The notes beneath the pieces are model-generated. The model was given only the letters and a program-made list of their open reading frames with translations. It had not been told where the DNA came from and did no database searches. DNA of 64,000 nucleotides from DASQPR01 sp963727415. Lineage in GTDB: Bacteria > Actinomycetota > Actinomycetes > Mycobacteriales > Micromonosporaceae. Positions 1 through 8,988 of the stretch are shown one piece after another; within the stretch, counting starts at the first letter, position 1; each line of letters opens with the position of its first letter. The stretch spans positions 558,001 through 622,000 of the forward strand of contig CAVSGF010000003.1 in NCBI GenBank assembly GCA_963727415.1, read 5' to 3'. The position numbers were made by a program, and so were the translations under genes.

Positions 1-1647
1 GTAGTACAGCGTGGCGTACATCGCGTTGTCGTAGAGGTTCTTCAGCGCGGCCTCCACGACCGGCTTGCGCTTCGCCGGGTCGACCAGGGTCTGCTGCTGC
101 TTGTACAGCGCCTCGAACTGAGGGTTGCAGTAGAAGCTGTCCGACCAGCCGGCGGAGATGGCGCCGCCGTCCTCGGTCGACCGCTGGTCACAGGTGAACA
201 CCGACAGGGTGCCATCCGGGTCCGGGCCGAAGCCCCAGTCCCACTGGAACATGTCGTAGTTGCCCTTGCCGATGACGGAGGTCAGAGCGTCCTCGGACAT
301 CACACTGACGTTTACCTTGATGCCGACAGCCTTCAGCCACTCCTGAATGTACTGCGCCTCGTCCTGCGAGTCCTGGTTCTCCGACCGGGCGAAGAACCGC
401 AGCGTCAGGTCCTTGCCGTCCGGGCCCTGGCGGTACCCGTCCGTGCCCATGGGGTAGCCGGCCTGGTCCAGCAGCGCCTTGGCCTTGGCCGGGTCATAGG
501 TACGCTTCTCGTCACCGGTCGGCTCCCAGTAGTACCCGGCGTAGAGCGGATTCATCTCGCCGTAGGCGACCTGGCCGGCACCCAGCAAGACCTTGTCCAC
601 GATGGTCTGCTTGTCGATGGCGTAGTCGATCGCCTGCCGCACCATCACGTTCTTCAACGCCGGGTTGCCATCGCCGATCGGCTTGTTGTCGACGGTCTCC
701 GCGCCGTTGTTGAAACCGACCTCGTAGGTGTAAATGCTGGCGCCCGAGTTCAGCGTGATGGTCTTGTCCGCCGAGTTCTTCAGGGCGTTGTAGGCCTTCG
801 CGGTCAGGTCCTGGGCGAAGTCGATATCGCCCTTCTTCAGTGCCTGCACCATGGTCTCTTCGCTCTGGAAGATGACCATGTCGAGTTCCTTGATGTGCGG
901 CGCCCCGTTCCAGTAGTTCGGGTTCGCGGTGAACTGGTAGTACTGGCCCTTCTTGGCCGCCTTGAGGATGAACGGCCCGCTGCCGACGACGGGACCGTTG
1001 CTGCCGTCGTTGGCGTAGTTGCCGACGTCCTTCTCCGCGATGTTCTGCCAGATGTGCTTGGGCACGATCGGCACGCCCTGGGACTGAGTGGCGGCCAGCA
1101 GCGTCGCGCTCGGCTTCTTGGTGTGGAACACCACGGTGTACGGGTCGGTCGCCTCGACCGTGGTCCCGTCACCGAAGCTGGAGCCGTATTGTCCGTTCTC
1201 GGTGGTGCCCGGAGTCAGTACCCGCTGGTAGGAGAAGACCACGTCGTCGGCCGTGAGGTCCTGACCGTCCGACCACTTGACCCCGTGGCGGAGGTGGAAC
1301 GTCCAGGTGAGGCCGTCGGCCGAGGTGTCCCAGCTCGTCGCGAGCGACGGTACCGGCGACATGTCCTTCGGTGAGGTGTCGGTCAGGTAGTCATACATCA
1401 TCTGGTACGCGTCGAACGCGGACGCGAGTACGCCGACGTACGGGTTGAGCGAGTCGATGTCCTGCTTCAGACCGATAACGAAGGTGCTGTTGCTGTGCGC
1501 CGGAGCGCTGCCGGCTGGTGCCGACGGTGAAGCGGACGAGCCATCGGCCATGGCCGGGGTGGCGAACATCGCGCAGGCGGCGACGGCCACCGCGCTTGCG
1601 GCCAGGGCGCGTCGCAATCTGCGCTGGCCGCGAGGGGTACTACTCAT
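1..1647 (-). CDS. ABC transporter peptide-binding protein (SBP_bac_5), C-terminus beyond window
   Basis: Extracellular solute-binding subunit of a peptide/nickel-type ABC importer. I translated the minus strand from ATG at 1647; the frame stays open to position 1, so the C-terminus lies outside the window. GGAGGAACCG directly precedes the ATG. The N-terminus is MSSTPRGQRRLRRALA followed by a hydrophobic segment; Cys25 (VAAC) could be a lipobox, otherwise signal peptidase I could cut after AMA. Family-typical segments follow: GLKQDIDSLNPYVG, LTWTFHLRHGVKWSDGQ, LTADDVVFSYQRV and GSGPFILK. It is divergent from oligopeptidase B with only about 40 bp between starts, so the promoters must overlap, and import plus hydrolysis of peptides would fit together. 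The substrate is not readable from sequence. Confidence 0.93.
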   Translation of the reverse strand, partial: MSSTPRGQRRLRRALAASAVAVAACAMFATPAMADGSSASPSAPAGSAPAHSNSTFVIGLKQDIDSLNPYVGVLASAFDAYQMMYDYLTDTSPKDMSPVPSLATSWDTSADGLTWTFHLRHGVKWSDGQDLTADDVVFSYQRVLTPGTTENGQYGSSFGDGTTVEATDPYTVVFHTKKPSATLLAATQSQGVPIVPKHIWQNIAEKDVGNYANDGSNGPVVGSGPFILKAAKKGQYYQFTANPNYWNGAPHIKELDMVIFQSEETMVQALKKGDIDFAQDLTAKAYNALKNSADKTITLNSGASIYTYEVGFNNGAETVDNKPIGDGNPALKNVMVRQAIDYAIDKQTIVDKVLLGAGQVAYGEMNPLYAGYYWEPTGDEKRTYDPAKAKALLDQAGYPMGTDGYRQGPDGKDLTLRFFARSENQDSQDEAQYIQEWLKAVGIKVNVSVMSEDALTSVIGKGNYDMFQWDWGFGPDPDGTLSVFTCDQRSTEDGGAISAGWSDSFYCNPQFEALYKQQQTLVDPAKRKPVVEAALKNLYDNAMYATLYY

Positions 1648-1685
1648 CGGTTCCTCCGTTTGATGACGGGAGACGGCAAGCTACG

Positions 1686-3764
1686 GTGCCTGACATGCCG
1701 AACAACTCCAACGCCATGACCTCCCCGAACGTCCCGCCGGTCGCTCCGGCGGTGCCCGAGGGACGCGAGTTGCATGAATTGACGATCGTGGACGATTACG
1801 CGTGGATGCGGACGAGTCCCGACACCGGGCTCGGGGCGTACCTGAACGCCGAACGCGCCCACTACGACCGAGCGACGAGTCACCTGGAACCCCTCCGCGG
1901 AATGTTGTTTGACGAGGTAAAGCAACGCCTTTTACCAACTGATGACTCAGTCAGGTGGCGTCATGGTGACTTTTTCTACTACATGAAGTCCGTCACGGGA
2001 AGTGAGTACGAACAGTTAGCGTCAACCCGCAACCAAGGCGAGACCGAGCAGGTCGTGCTGGCTGCCGAGACATTGGCGGATAAACCGGGCGGATATGTCG
2101 CAATCGAGGTACTTGAACCGAGCCCGGACAACCGGTTGCTGGCGTACTCGTTCGATACGCACGGCGACGAGGTATATACGATGCGCTTCCGTGAAATCGC
2201 CATTGGAGCTGATCTTCCAGACATATTGCCCCGGACTTACGAGACCGGCGCCTGGAGTTCGGACTCGGCGACGTTCTTCTACACCGTGCACGATGAGCTA
2301 TTCCGGCCGTACCAGGTCTGGCGCCACAAGATCGGCACGGACAGTAACGACGATGTATTAGTTTTCGCGGAAGACGATCAGCGATTCGCGATCAGCGTCA
2401 CCGCCTCACGGGACGGCGAATTCATCTTCATCAACAGCCGGAGCCGGGATACCAGTGAGGTGCGGTACGTGCCGGCCGCGACCCCCTCGGCCGCGCCCAC
2501 GCTGGTACGCAAGCGACACAAGGATCTGGAGTACGCCGTCGAGCACGACCGCGGCCGGTTCCTGATCGTCACCAATGACGGCGCCGAAGAGTTCCGGCTG
2601 ATGAGCGCGCCGGTCAGCGAGCCGTCAAGCTGGTCAGTCGTTCAGGATGCTCGCACCGGCGAACGGCTGCGCGCCGTGCACCCGGTTGCCGGCCATCTGA
2701 TCGCCGAACTGCGCCGGGACGGGTACCCGCTGATCCGGGTGACCGATATCGGCACCGGCGCCGAATGGGAGATCGAAGCGGGCATCCCGGCCGGGCAGAT
2801 CCGGCTGATGCCCCGATTCGAGTACGGCACCGGCACCATCACCGTCGAGGTCCAGTCGATCATCGAGCCGACCACTTGGTACGAGGTCGACCTGACGACT
2901 CGTGAACGGACCCTGGTCAAGCGCCTTGACGTGCCCGGATACCGGCCGTCGGAGTACCGCACCGAGCGCCGGTACGCGGCCGCCGACGACGGTGCGCTGG
3001 TACCGTTCGATCTCGCCTATCGCGCCGACACCTCGCTGGACGGCACTGCTCCGGCGTTGTTGTGGGGATACGGCGCGTACGAATCGTGCGACGACCCGTG
3101 GTTCGACCCGGGATTGATCAGCCTCCTCGACCGTGGAGTCGTCTACGCCCTCACCCATCCGCGCGGCGGCGGCGAGAACGGCCGTGCCTGGTGGCTCGGC
3201 GGGCGGCTGCGCAACAAGTCCAACACGTTCACCGATCACGTCGCGGTCGCCGACGCGCTGGCCGGAACCGTCGTCGACGGCGACCGAATCGCCACCCGGG
3301 GCCTGTCCGCCGGTGGCCTGCTGCAGGCGGCCGCGCTGAACGCGGCACCGGGCCGGTGGGCGCTCGTGATAGCGGAGGTGCCGTTCGTCGACGTGATCGG
3401 CTCCATGATGGATCCGGGCATCCCGCTGACCGTCAACGAATGGGATGAGTGGGGCGACCCTCGCCGCCCGGAGGAATTCGCCTGGATGTACGCGTACTCC
3501 CCGTACGACAACATGCCGGAAAGTCCCCGCCCGCCGATCCTGGTCACTGCCGCCGTCCACGATGCCCGGGTGCTGGTGCACGAGCCGGCCAAGTGGGTGG
3601 CCCGGCTCCGCGCCACCGCCGCGCCGGGCGACGAGACGCTGTTCCGGGTTGAGCTCGGGGCCGGCTCGCACGTCGGCCCGGCCGGGCGGTACGCGCACTA
3701 CCGCTACGAGGCCGAGGTGTACGCGTACCTCCTGGACAAGCTCGGAGTTAAAACGGCTCGCTGA
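1686..3764 (+). CDS. ptrB: Oligopeptidase B (S9A prolyl oligopeptidase family)
   Basis: Cytosolic serine peptidase cleaving short peptides after Arg/Lys. N-terminal beta-propeller region, then an alpha/beta-hydrolase domain with nucleophile Ser541 in RGLSAGG, Asp626 in VHDARV and His662 in GSHVG. The segments EVPFVDVIGSMMD, LTVNEWDEWGDP and YSPYDN are diagnostic of oligopeptidase B rather than prolyl endopeptidase. I chose GTG 1686 because GGGAGA lies 11 nt upstream; ATG 1695 is the alternative. The frame is open further upstream, but that part is antisense to the neighbouring signal peptide. About 692 aa, normal for the family. Its last 17 bp overlap bioD tail to tail. Confidence 0.92.
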   Translation: MPDMPNNSNAMTSPNVPPVAPAVPEGRELHELTIVDDYAWMRTSPDTGLGAYLNAERAHYDRATSHLEPLRGMLFDEVKQRLLPTDDSVRWRHGDFFYYMKSVTGSEYEQLASTRNQGETEQVVLAAETLADKPGGYVAIEVLEPSPDNRLLAYSFDTHGDEVYTMRFREIAIGADLPDILPRTYETGAWSSDSATFFYTVHDELFRPYQVWRHKIGTDSNDDVLVFAEDDQRFAISVTASRDGEFIFINSRSRDTSEVRYVPAATPSAAPTLVRKRHKDLEYAVEHDRGRFLIVTNDGAEEFRLMSAPVSEPSSWSVVQDARTGERLRAVHPVAGHLIAELRRDGYPLIRVTDIGTGAEWEIEAGIPAGQIRLMPRFEYGTGTITVEVQSIIEPTTWYEVDLTTRERTLVKRLDVPGYRPSEYRTERRYAAADDGALVPFDLAYRADTSLDGTAPALLWGYGAYESCDDPWFDPGLISLLDRGVVYALTHPRGGGENGRAWWLGGRLRNKSNTFTDHVAVADALAGTVVDGDRIATRGLSAGGLLQAAALNAAPGRWALVIAEVPFVDVIGSMMDPGIPLTVNEWDEWGDPRRPEEFAWMYAYSPYDNMPESPRPPILVTAAVHDARVLVHEPAKWVARLRATAAPGDETLFRVELGAGSHVGPAGRYAHYRYEAEVYAYLLDKLGVKTAR

Positions 3765-4410
3765 ACCAGCCGGGCGCGGCGGCGCGGAACTCGGCCGGAT
3801 CCATCGATCCGGCCCCCTCCGGCACCCGCCCGGCAATCAGCCCGAGGTCGATGAGGTTGCGCTCGTGCACCAGTTCGGGCTGGGCCGGCCAGGAACCGAT
3901 CACCACCCGGTTGGCGACGCCCCGATTCCGAAGCGCCTCGGTCGTCAGCGCGGTGTGGTTCAGCGTGCCGAGCCCGGCGCGGGTCACGACCACGGCGGGT
4001 GCCCTCAGCCCGACCGCGGCGTCCGCGATGGTCCAGGCGCCGTACCCCATCGGCACGAGCACGCCGCCGGCGCCCTCGATCAAGACCGTGTCGTGCGTAT
4101 CGGCGAGCTTGGCGACCGCTTCCAGGACATCGCCCAGGTACACCGGTGGCGCCTCGATGACCTGGGCGGCGGCGTGCGGCGAGAGCGGATCCGGATAACT
4201 CGCCAGCGTCACCGTGGTGACCTCGGGACCGGCCAGGCGGGCGACCGTCTCGGCGTCGGCGGTCTCCCCCGGCCCGAAGGCGGCCGTGCCGGTCTGCGCT
4301 GGTTTCAGGACCGCGACCGTCTGCCCGGCCGCGATCGCCCGCGCGGCGAGCGCCGCGGTCACGATGGTCTTGCCGACGCCGGTGTCCGTCCCGGTCACCA
4401 CCACGATCAC
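3748..4410 (-). CDS. bioD: Dethiobiotin synthetase
   Basis: ATP-dependent carboxylation of 7,8-diaminopelargonate to dethiobiotin, the penultimate step of biotin synthesis. 220 aa. P-loop GTDTGVGKT at residues 7-15, then KPAQTG and the EGAGGVLVP motif near residue 110. Start is GTG 4410, preceded by GGAGG with 7-nt spacing; the GTGA overlaps the bioF stop by 4 nt, so the two are probably translationally coupled. The open frame extends upstream inside bioF, but that part is shadow. No bioA (diaminopelargonate aminotransferase) is present in the window, so that step must be encoded elsewhere. Confidence 0.95.
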   Translation of the reverse strand: MIVVVTGTDTGVGKTIVTAALAARAIAAGQTVAVLKPAQTGTAAFGPGETADAETVARLAGPEVTTVTLASYPDPLSPHAAAQVIEAPPVYLGDVLEAVAKLADTHDTVLIEGAGGVLVPMGYGAWTIADAAVGLRAPAVVVTRAGLGTLNHTALTTEALRNRGVANRVVIGSWPAQPELVHERNLIDLGLIAGRVPEGAGSMDPAEFRAAAPGWFSEPF

Positions 4411-5585
4411 GGTGCTGCCTCCACGATGGCATCGAGCCCGCGCTCGAATGAGCCGCGCGGAATCCCGGCGTTGATGGTCAGCCGCAGTCGCGACGACCCG
4501 TCCGGAGTCGACGGCGGCCGGAAGCAGCCGACCGCGACACCCCGGTTCCGGCACGCGGCGGCCCAGGCCAACGCCGCGTCCGGTGACTCGGCGAGCACCG
4601 AGAGCACCCCGCCGCGTGGCCGGGACACCTCACGGCCGGCGGCGGACAATACCTCCACGATCCGGTTCGCCCGATCGCGCAGTTCGGCCCGCAGGTGGTC
4701 ACCGGCGCGGATCACCTCCAGCGCGGCGCGGGCCCCGGCCGCCACCGCGGGTGCCATGCCGGTGTCATAGATAAAGGTACGGCCGGTATCGATCAGGTGC
4801 CGGGTCAGCTCGACCGGGCCGGCCACCACTCCACCCGCCGCGCCGAACGACTTGGACAGCGTCATCGTCACGATCACGTCCGGCTCCCCGGCGATGCCGG
4901 CCGCGGCCGCGCCGCCGGCGCCGCCCGGTCCGATCACGCCGCATCCGTGCGCGTCGTCGATCAGCAGCCGGGCCCCGTACCGGCGGGTCAGCGCGTGCAA
5001 CTCGGCAAGTGGGGCCAGGTCTCCGTCGACCGAGAAGATGGACTCGGTCACCACCACGGCCGGGCGGTCCTGGCCGGCCGCCTCGATGAGCTTAGCCTCG
5101 ATGTCGGTCAGACACAGATGTTTGGTGACCGCGACCTGGGCTCGGGTGGCACGGCATCCGTCCACGATCGACGCGTGGTTGTACGCGTCCGAGATGATCA
5201 GCGTCTCCGGTGTGGCCAGCGCTCGAAGTGCTCCGAGGTTCGCCAGGTATCCGGACGAGTACGCGAGGGCACCGCCGGTTCCGAGCCACCCGGCAATCGA
5301 ACGGTCGAGATCGGCGTGGGCGGCGGTGTTGCCGCGTACCAGCCGGGAACCGGTGGCTCCGAGCCCGTACTCGTGAAGCGCGTTGATCGTGGCCGCGATG
5401 ACCGACGGGTGGCGGGACAGGCCGAGATAGTCGTTGCCGGCCATGTCTACCAAATCCGGGTCTGCCGAGTCTGGCTCTGCCAGGCCTCCGCTCGGCTTCC
5501 GTACCCGCAGGTCACGGCGCAGTCCGGCCGCCTCGCGAGCGTCCGCGCCGTCACGGAGATCCGCCAGCCACGATGACGGATCCAT
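4407..5585 (-). CDS. bioF: 8-amino-7-oxononanoate synthase
   Basis: PLP-dependent condensation of pimeloyl thioester with L-alanine, first dedicated ring-assembly step of biotin synthesis. 392 aa, normal length. Family signatures: DMAGNDYLGLSRHP, GLGATGSRLVRGN, YSSGYLANLGAL, LIDDAHGCGVIGPGG and the PLP-lysine segment TLSKSFGAAGG. ATG 5585 follows GGGGAAGTGC. First gene of a bioF-bioD pair; divergent from the gene starting at 5710 with about 124 bp between them, which must hold both promoters. I could not identify a BioQ/BirA-type operator with confidence. Confidence 0.95.
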   Translation of the reverse strand: MDPSSWLADLRDGADAREAAGLRRDLRVRKPSGGLAEPDSADPDLVDMAGNDYLGLSRHPSVIAATINALHEYGLGATGSRLVRGNTAAHADLDRSIAGWLGTGGALAYSSGYLANLGALRALATPETLIISDAYNHASIVDGCRATRAQVAVTKHLCLTDIEAKLIEAAGQDRPAVVVTESIFSVDGDLAPLAELHALTRRYGARLLIDDAHGCGVIGPGGAGGAAAAGIAGEPDVIVTMTLSKSFGAAGGVVAGPVELTRHLIDTGRTFIYDTGMAPAVAAGARAALEVIRAGDHLRAELRDRANRIVEVLSAAGREVSRPRGGVLSVLAESPDAALAWAAACRNRGVAVGCFRPPSTPDGSSRLRLTINAGIPRGSFERGLDAIVEAAP

Positions 5586-5709
5586 GCACTTCCCCGCGTT
5601 CTCCGGCGCCCAGCTTGACCAGGCAATTTAACATCCCGAGCGCCGCGCTCCCAGCCGGGAGCCGATCGTGTGACACCCAGCGGCCGGGCTGGCGTCCCCC
5701 TATCCAAGC

Positions 5710-6525
5710 GTGATTCCGCTTATCCTCATACTCGTGACCGCCGATATCGAGCGCGGCTGCAAGCGTGTCCGGCGTTTCTACGTTGCGTTGGTTGCCGGAG
5801 TGATGGCCGTGGTCGCGATCATCGACCTGTGGAGTGCGGGCTGGGTGCCGTCCCGGGTGCTGGTCTTCACCTATCTCGCGCTCGTCACGATCATGTTGTG
5901 GCTGATCCGCAGGCAGAGACGCGGCCGGGTGCGTGACCTGCTGATCGTCAGCGAGTTCACGGGCGCCGACACCGGACCCCGATTCGCCGCACCTGCGACG
6001 TCCGCCGCCCATGCACTTCCCGCCATCATCCCGGCGATCCCGGTCATGGTCATCGGACGTGCCGTCCTGGACGGGCCGATGAGTGCGCTGAAGATCACCT
6101 GGTTCGTCGTCGCCCACGTCCTGGTCGCCGCCTGGCTGTTAATGTGGCCAATGCTCGTACGACGGCTGCGGGCCAGCCGCCTCGATCTCCGTCCAAGCGG
6201 GCTGCGAGTACCGACGATGCTGGGCTCGTTTCTGGTCGACTGGGACGCTCTGACGGAAGCATCGGCCGGCCGGCACGGCATCGTCCTGAGATTCCCGGCT
6301 CAGGCGGCCCGTGACGCCGCCGGCCAAACGCTCGGCACACGGATCATGGCCACCGTGACCCTATGGGTCGTCGACCCGCGATGGCTGGCCGCGGTGATCG
6401 AGCACTACCGCACCCATGCCGAGGCCCGCGGCGCCATCGGCACGGCCGCCGAACTGACCCGTCTCAAGGACGGGTTGGCCACCCCGCCTCCGGCTCCCCC
6501 AAGATCGGCGAAAAGCGCCTTGTAG
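5710..6525 (+). CDS. Conserved membrane protein of unknown function upstream of bioB
   Basis: 271 aa if translation starts at GTG 5710. Four predicted transmembrane segments (about residues 24-46, 48-66, 98-120 and 128-148) are followed by a soluble C-terminal domain containing SGLRVPTMLGSFLVDWDALTEA and ending in a Pro/Ala-rich tail; the post-membrane part resembles a small PH-like module, which is inference only. GTG 5734 is an alternative start and would be leaderless behind TATCCT. The stop is 9 bp before bioB, so cotranscription with bioB-bsaP is likely. I do not recognise a named family; a role in biotin metabolism is suggested only by position. Confidence 0.75.
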   Translation: MIPLILILVTADIERGCKRVRRFYVALVAGVMAVVAIIDLWSAGWVPSRVLVFTYLALVTIMLWLIRRQRRGRVRDLLIVSEFTGADTGPRFAAPATSAAHALPAIIPAIPVMVIGRAVLDGPMSALKITWFVVAHVLVAAWLLMWPMLVRRLRASRLDLRPSGLRVPTMLGSFLVDWDALTEASAGRHGIVLRFPAQAARDAAGQTLGTRIMATVTLWVVDPRWLAAVIEHYRTHAEARGAIGTAAELTRLKDGLATPPPAPPRSAKSAL

Positions 6526-6534
6526 GGTACGGCA

Positions 6535-7542
6535 ATGCCGCAGTTCAGCGATCCCGACCTGGCCAGCGCCGTCAACGACGTCATCGAGACCGGAACTGGA
6601 CTCGACGAGAAGGGTGTGCTGGCGATCCTGCGGCTGCCCGACGACGAGATCCCGGCCGCTCTAGAGGCCGCCCACCAGGTACGCATGGCATGGTGTGGCC
6701 CCGAGGTGGAGGTCGAGGGCATCGTCTCGTTGAAGACCGGCGGCTGCCCCGAGGACTGCCACTTCTGCTCCCAGTCCGGCCTGTTCACCTCACCGGTGCG
6801 GGCGGTCTGGCTGGACATCCCGGCCCTGGTGGAGGCGGCCCTGCAGACCGCCGCGACCGGCGCCACCGAATTCTGCATCGTCGCCGCCGTTCGCGGTCCG
6901 GACGATCGCCTGATGGCCCAGATGCGCGAAGGGGTCAAGGCGATCAGGGAAGCGGTCGACATCCAAGTCGCCGCGTCCCTGGGCATGCTCACCCAGCAGC
7001 AGGTGGACGAACTGGTCGAGATGGGCGTGCACCGCTACAACCACAACCTGGAGACCGCCCGGTCCTTCTTCGGCAACGTGGTCACCACGCACACGTGGGA
7101 GGAGCGGTTCGACACGCTGCGCATGGTCCGGGAGTCCGGCATGGAGGTCTGCTGCGGCGGCATCCTCGGCCTGGGCGAGACCATCGAGCAGCGCGCCGAG
7201 TTCGCCATGCAACTGGCCGAGCTTGACCCGCACGAGGTCCCCCTGAACTTCCTCAACCCGCGACCGGGAACGCCGCTGGCGGAGAGCACCGTGGTCGATC
7301 CACGCGATGCCCTGCGGGCTATCGCCGCGTTCCGGCTGGCCCTCCCCCGGACCATCCTGCGGTTCGCGGGCGGGCGCGAGATCACCCTCGGCGACCTGGG
7401 TACCCGCGACGGGCTGCTCGGCGGCATCAACGCCGTGATCGTCGGCAACTACCTGACCACGCTCGGTCGCCCGGCAACGTCTGATCTGGAACTCCTCCAG
7501 GAGCTGAAGATGCCGGTCAAGGCGCTCTCGGCGACGCTATGA
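6535..7542 (+). CDS. bioB: Biotin synthase (radical SAM)
   Basis: Inserts sulfur into dethiobiotin to form biotin. 335 aa. Radical-SAM cluster ligands Cys71, Cys75 and Cys78 in CPEDCHFC are intact; downstream are ASLGMLT, YNHNLETA, CCGGILGLGE, NFLNPRPGTPL and RFAGGREI. ATG 6535 follows TAGGGTACGGCA. The stop overlaps the next start (ATGA), tying it to the BsaP-like gene. It is the shorter actinobacterial form of BioB, known in mycobacteria to depend on the auxiliary protein encoded next to it. Confidence 0.96.
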   Translation: MPQFSDPDLASAVNDVIETGTGLDEKGVLAILRLPDDEIPAALEAAHQVRMAWCGPEVEVEGIVSLKTGGCPEDCHFCSQSGLFTSPVRAVWLDIPALVEAALQTAATGATEFCIVAAVRGPDDRLMAQMREGVKAIREAVDIQVAASLGMLTQQQVDELVEMGVHRYNHNLETARSFFGNVVTTHTWEERFDTLRMVRESGMEVCCGGILGLGETIEQRAEFAMQLAELDPHEVPLNFLNPRPGTPLAESTVVDPRDALRAIAAFRLALPRTILRFAGGREITLGDLGTRDGLLGGINAVIVGNYLTTLGRPATSDLELLQELKMPVKALSATL

Positions 7543-7784
7543 CGGGCTCGGCGACCTGGTGTGACCGGTGCGGCACCGCGCTTGCGGATGGAATCCACGA
7601 CGCCTGCGCGGCGGCCCGGGCACTGGAGCCGCCGCGATACTGTGCACGGTGCCGGCGGCGCATGAAGGTTCAGGTGTTCCCACAGGGCTGGCGTGCCGTA
7701 TGCGTCGAGCATGGCGAGATCAGCCAAGCCGGCTTCACATCCGCGCCACAAACGGGAGCCGACGTTCCGGTTACCCGCACGTAG
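7539..7784 (+). CDS. bsaP: Biotin synthase auxiliary protein (BsaP-like)
   Basis: 81-aa cysteine-rich protein whose ATG overlaps the bioB stop by 4 nt. Two CxxC pairs, WCDRCG near residue 8 and YCARCRRRMKVQVFP near residue 34, form a likely metal or Fe-S site, followed by CVEHGEI. Mycobacterial BsaP (Rv1590) is a small protein of this type, encoded directly after bioB and required for BioB activity in those organisms. The gene position, size and cysteine pattern match; the identity of the bound metal here is inference. Confidence 0.8.
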   Translation: MTGSATWCDRCGTALADGIHDACAAARALEPPRYCARCRRRMKVQVFPQGWRAVCVEHGEISQAGFTSAPQTGADVPVTRT

Positions 7785-7793
7785 TCTGCTCCG

Positions 7794-8327
7794 GTGACGT
7801 CATCGCAGCTTCTGTTCCGGATCCGATTCTGGCTGGCGATCGAGGTGATCGGCCTCGTTCTGGCGGGCCTGAGCGCGTTCCCGCTGGTACAAGAGTCGCA
7901 CCTGCTCGTGCAGTACGTGCATATCGGCTTCCTGGACCGGGTCGCGCACGGCCTCGCCGACACCTCGCGGCGGTACCCGTTCCTGGCGTACGGCACCGAC
8001 TGGCTCGCCTTCGCTCACCTGGCAATCGCGGTGGCGTTCTGGGGACCGCTGCGCGACCCGGTCCGCAATGTGTGGGTGATCCAGTTCGGACTGATCGCGT
8101 GCGCCGGTATTATCCCGTTGGCGCTGATCGCCGGGCCGGTGCGCCACATCCCGTTCTGGTGGAGCTGCATCGATATGTCATTCGGTTTGTTCGGCGCCAT
8201 CCCGCTGCTGATCGCCTACCGCTATACCGGCCGGCTCGCCGCCGCGGATCCCGGCCCGCTGGGCGGCGGCGGACCTGCGGATCACTCGCCACATCGAGTC
8301 GCCGGCACGGTACCGCACGATCGGTAG
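7794..8327 (+). CDS. Conserved four-helix membrane protein
   Basis: 177 aa from GTG 7794, 9 bp after bsaP. Hydrophobic segments at about residues 12-30, 66-84, 98-117 and 125-145; the loop between helices 1 and 2 carries HLLVQYVHIGFLDRVAHGLAD, and aromatic residues lie between helices 3 and 4 (HIPFWWSCIDMSFG). No enzyme motif recognised. The hydrophilic tail (residues 146-177) overlaps the opposing gene by 150 bp, an unusually long convergent overlap; one of the two 3' ends may be read in the wrong frame or one tail may not be conserved. Probably the last gene of the bioB transcript; function unknown. Confidence 0.7.
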   Translation: MTSSQLLFRIRFWLAIEVIGLVLAGLSAFPLVQESHLLVQYVHIGFLDRVAHGLADTSRRYPFLAYGTDWLAFAHLAIAVAFWGPLRDPVRNVWVIQFGLIACAGIIPLALIAGPVRHIPFWWSCIDMSFGLFGAIPLLIAYRYTGRLAAADPGPLGGGGPADHSPHRVAGTVPHDR

Positions 8328-8924
8328 CGGGAAGTCATCAGCGGCGACGGTGAACCGGGCGACCGGACGCACCGGCGTCAGCGAGACAAGATGATGCCGG
8401 TCAATCACGCCGTACCAGGGCGGCTGGGCGGTGAAGCTGGTGCGAGGCAGCACGTACAGCCAGCCGGGTCCTCGCTCGGCACCGGCCGGAGCGTCGGTGT
8501 CGACCGCCACGTAGCCCCTGAGGTCGCGGTCGCCGGTGGCCGACAAGCAGCCGTTCATCGTGCCCCGCCAGGCCGGCCCGCGCTGCATCACGGCGAACGC
8601 CAACGCCCACAATGGGGCGTCTGAGGCGTACACGGCGGGCTGATCGCCGAATGCCTCAACGTCGTGCGTCGTCCGCTCAGTCCTCAATTCGTCGACACCG
8701 TCCGTCTTGCTGCCGTGGAATACCACGTCGCGATGCCCGGCCAGCCAGTCCAGGTACGCCATCAGCGGCCCGGGCGGTGCCGGCACCGCGGCGCCGGCGG
8801 CGCGGTCCACATGAGCCTCCGTGTACGCCCGGTATGCCGTCTCGGTCGCGGCGTCGGGTCGTGCCGGGTGGATGGCATGGAGCCCGGTGGCGGCGAGCAC
8901 GGCCCGCCCGATAAGTCGGCGCAT
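8178..8924 (-). CDS. Hypothetical protein with possible ADP-ribosyltransferase-like fold
   Basis: 248 aa from ATG 8924 (weak GACGGG adjacent). I do not recognise a named family. The segment DVVFHGSKTDGVDEL, then AVYASDAPLWALAFAVMQR, follows the spacing H-G-S ... [VI]Y-A-[ST]-D ... A-x-x-F-A seen in the ADP-ribosyltransferase/KptA-like fold; this is pattern-level inference and no catalytic Glu is assigned. The middle part LYVLPRTSF and WYGVIDRHHL also looks like globular coding sequence. The final 50 codons run into the tail of the opposing membrane-protein gene. The open frame continues upstream to 9137, but that part belongs to the broken lipoprotein gene. Confidence 0.6.
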   Translation of the reverse strand: MRRLIGRAVLAATGLHAIHPARPDAATETAYRAYTEAHVDRAAGAAVPAPPGPLMAYLDWLAGHRDVVFHGSKTDGVDELRTERTTHDVEAFGDQPAVYASDAPLWALAFAVMQRGPAWRGTMNGCLSATGDRDLRGYVAVDTDAPAGAERGPGWLYVLPRTSFTAQPPWYGVIDRHHLVSLTPVRPVARFTVAADDFPLPIVRYRAGDSMWRVIRRSAAAQRAGIRGGEPAGIAVGDQQRDGAEQTE

Positions 8925-8988
8925 CCCGTCATTGTGGTCGTCCGGCAGCCGTCCTGCGGCCCCGGTTCGGGCGCTCGGCCAGCGCCAC

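Noticed and set aside
2634..3836. 400-codon open frame antisense to oligopeptidase B
   Set aside because: Shadow of the GC-rich third-position pattern; Arg/Pro/Gly-rich translation without motifs, opposite a gene with an intact catalytic triad.
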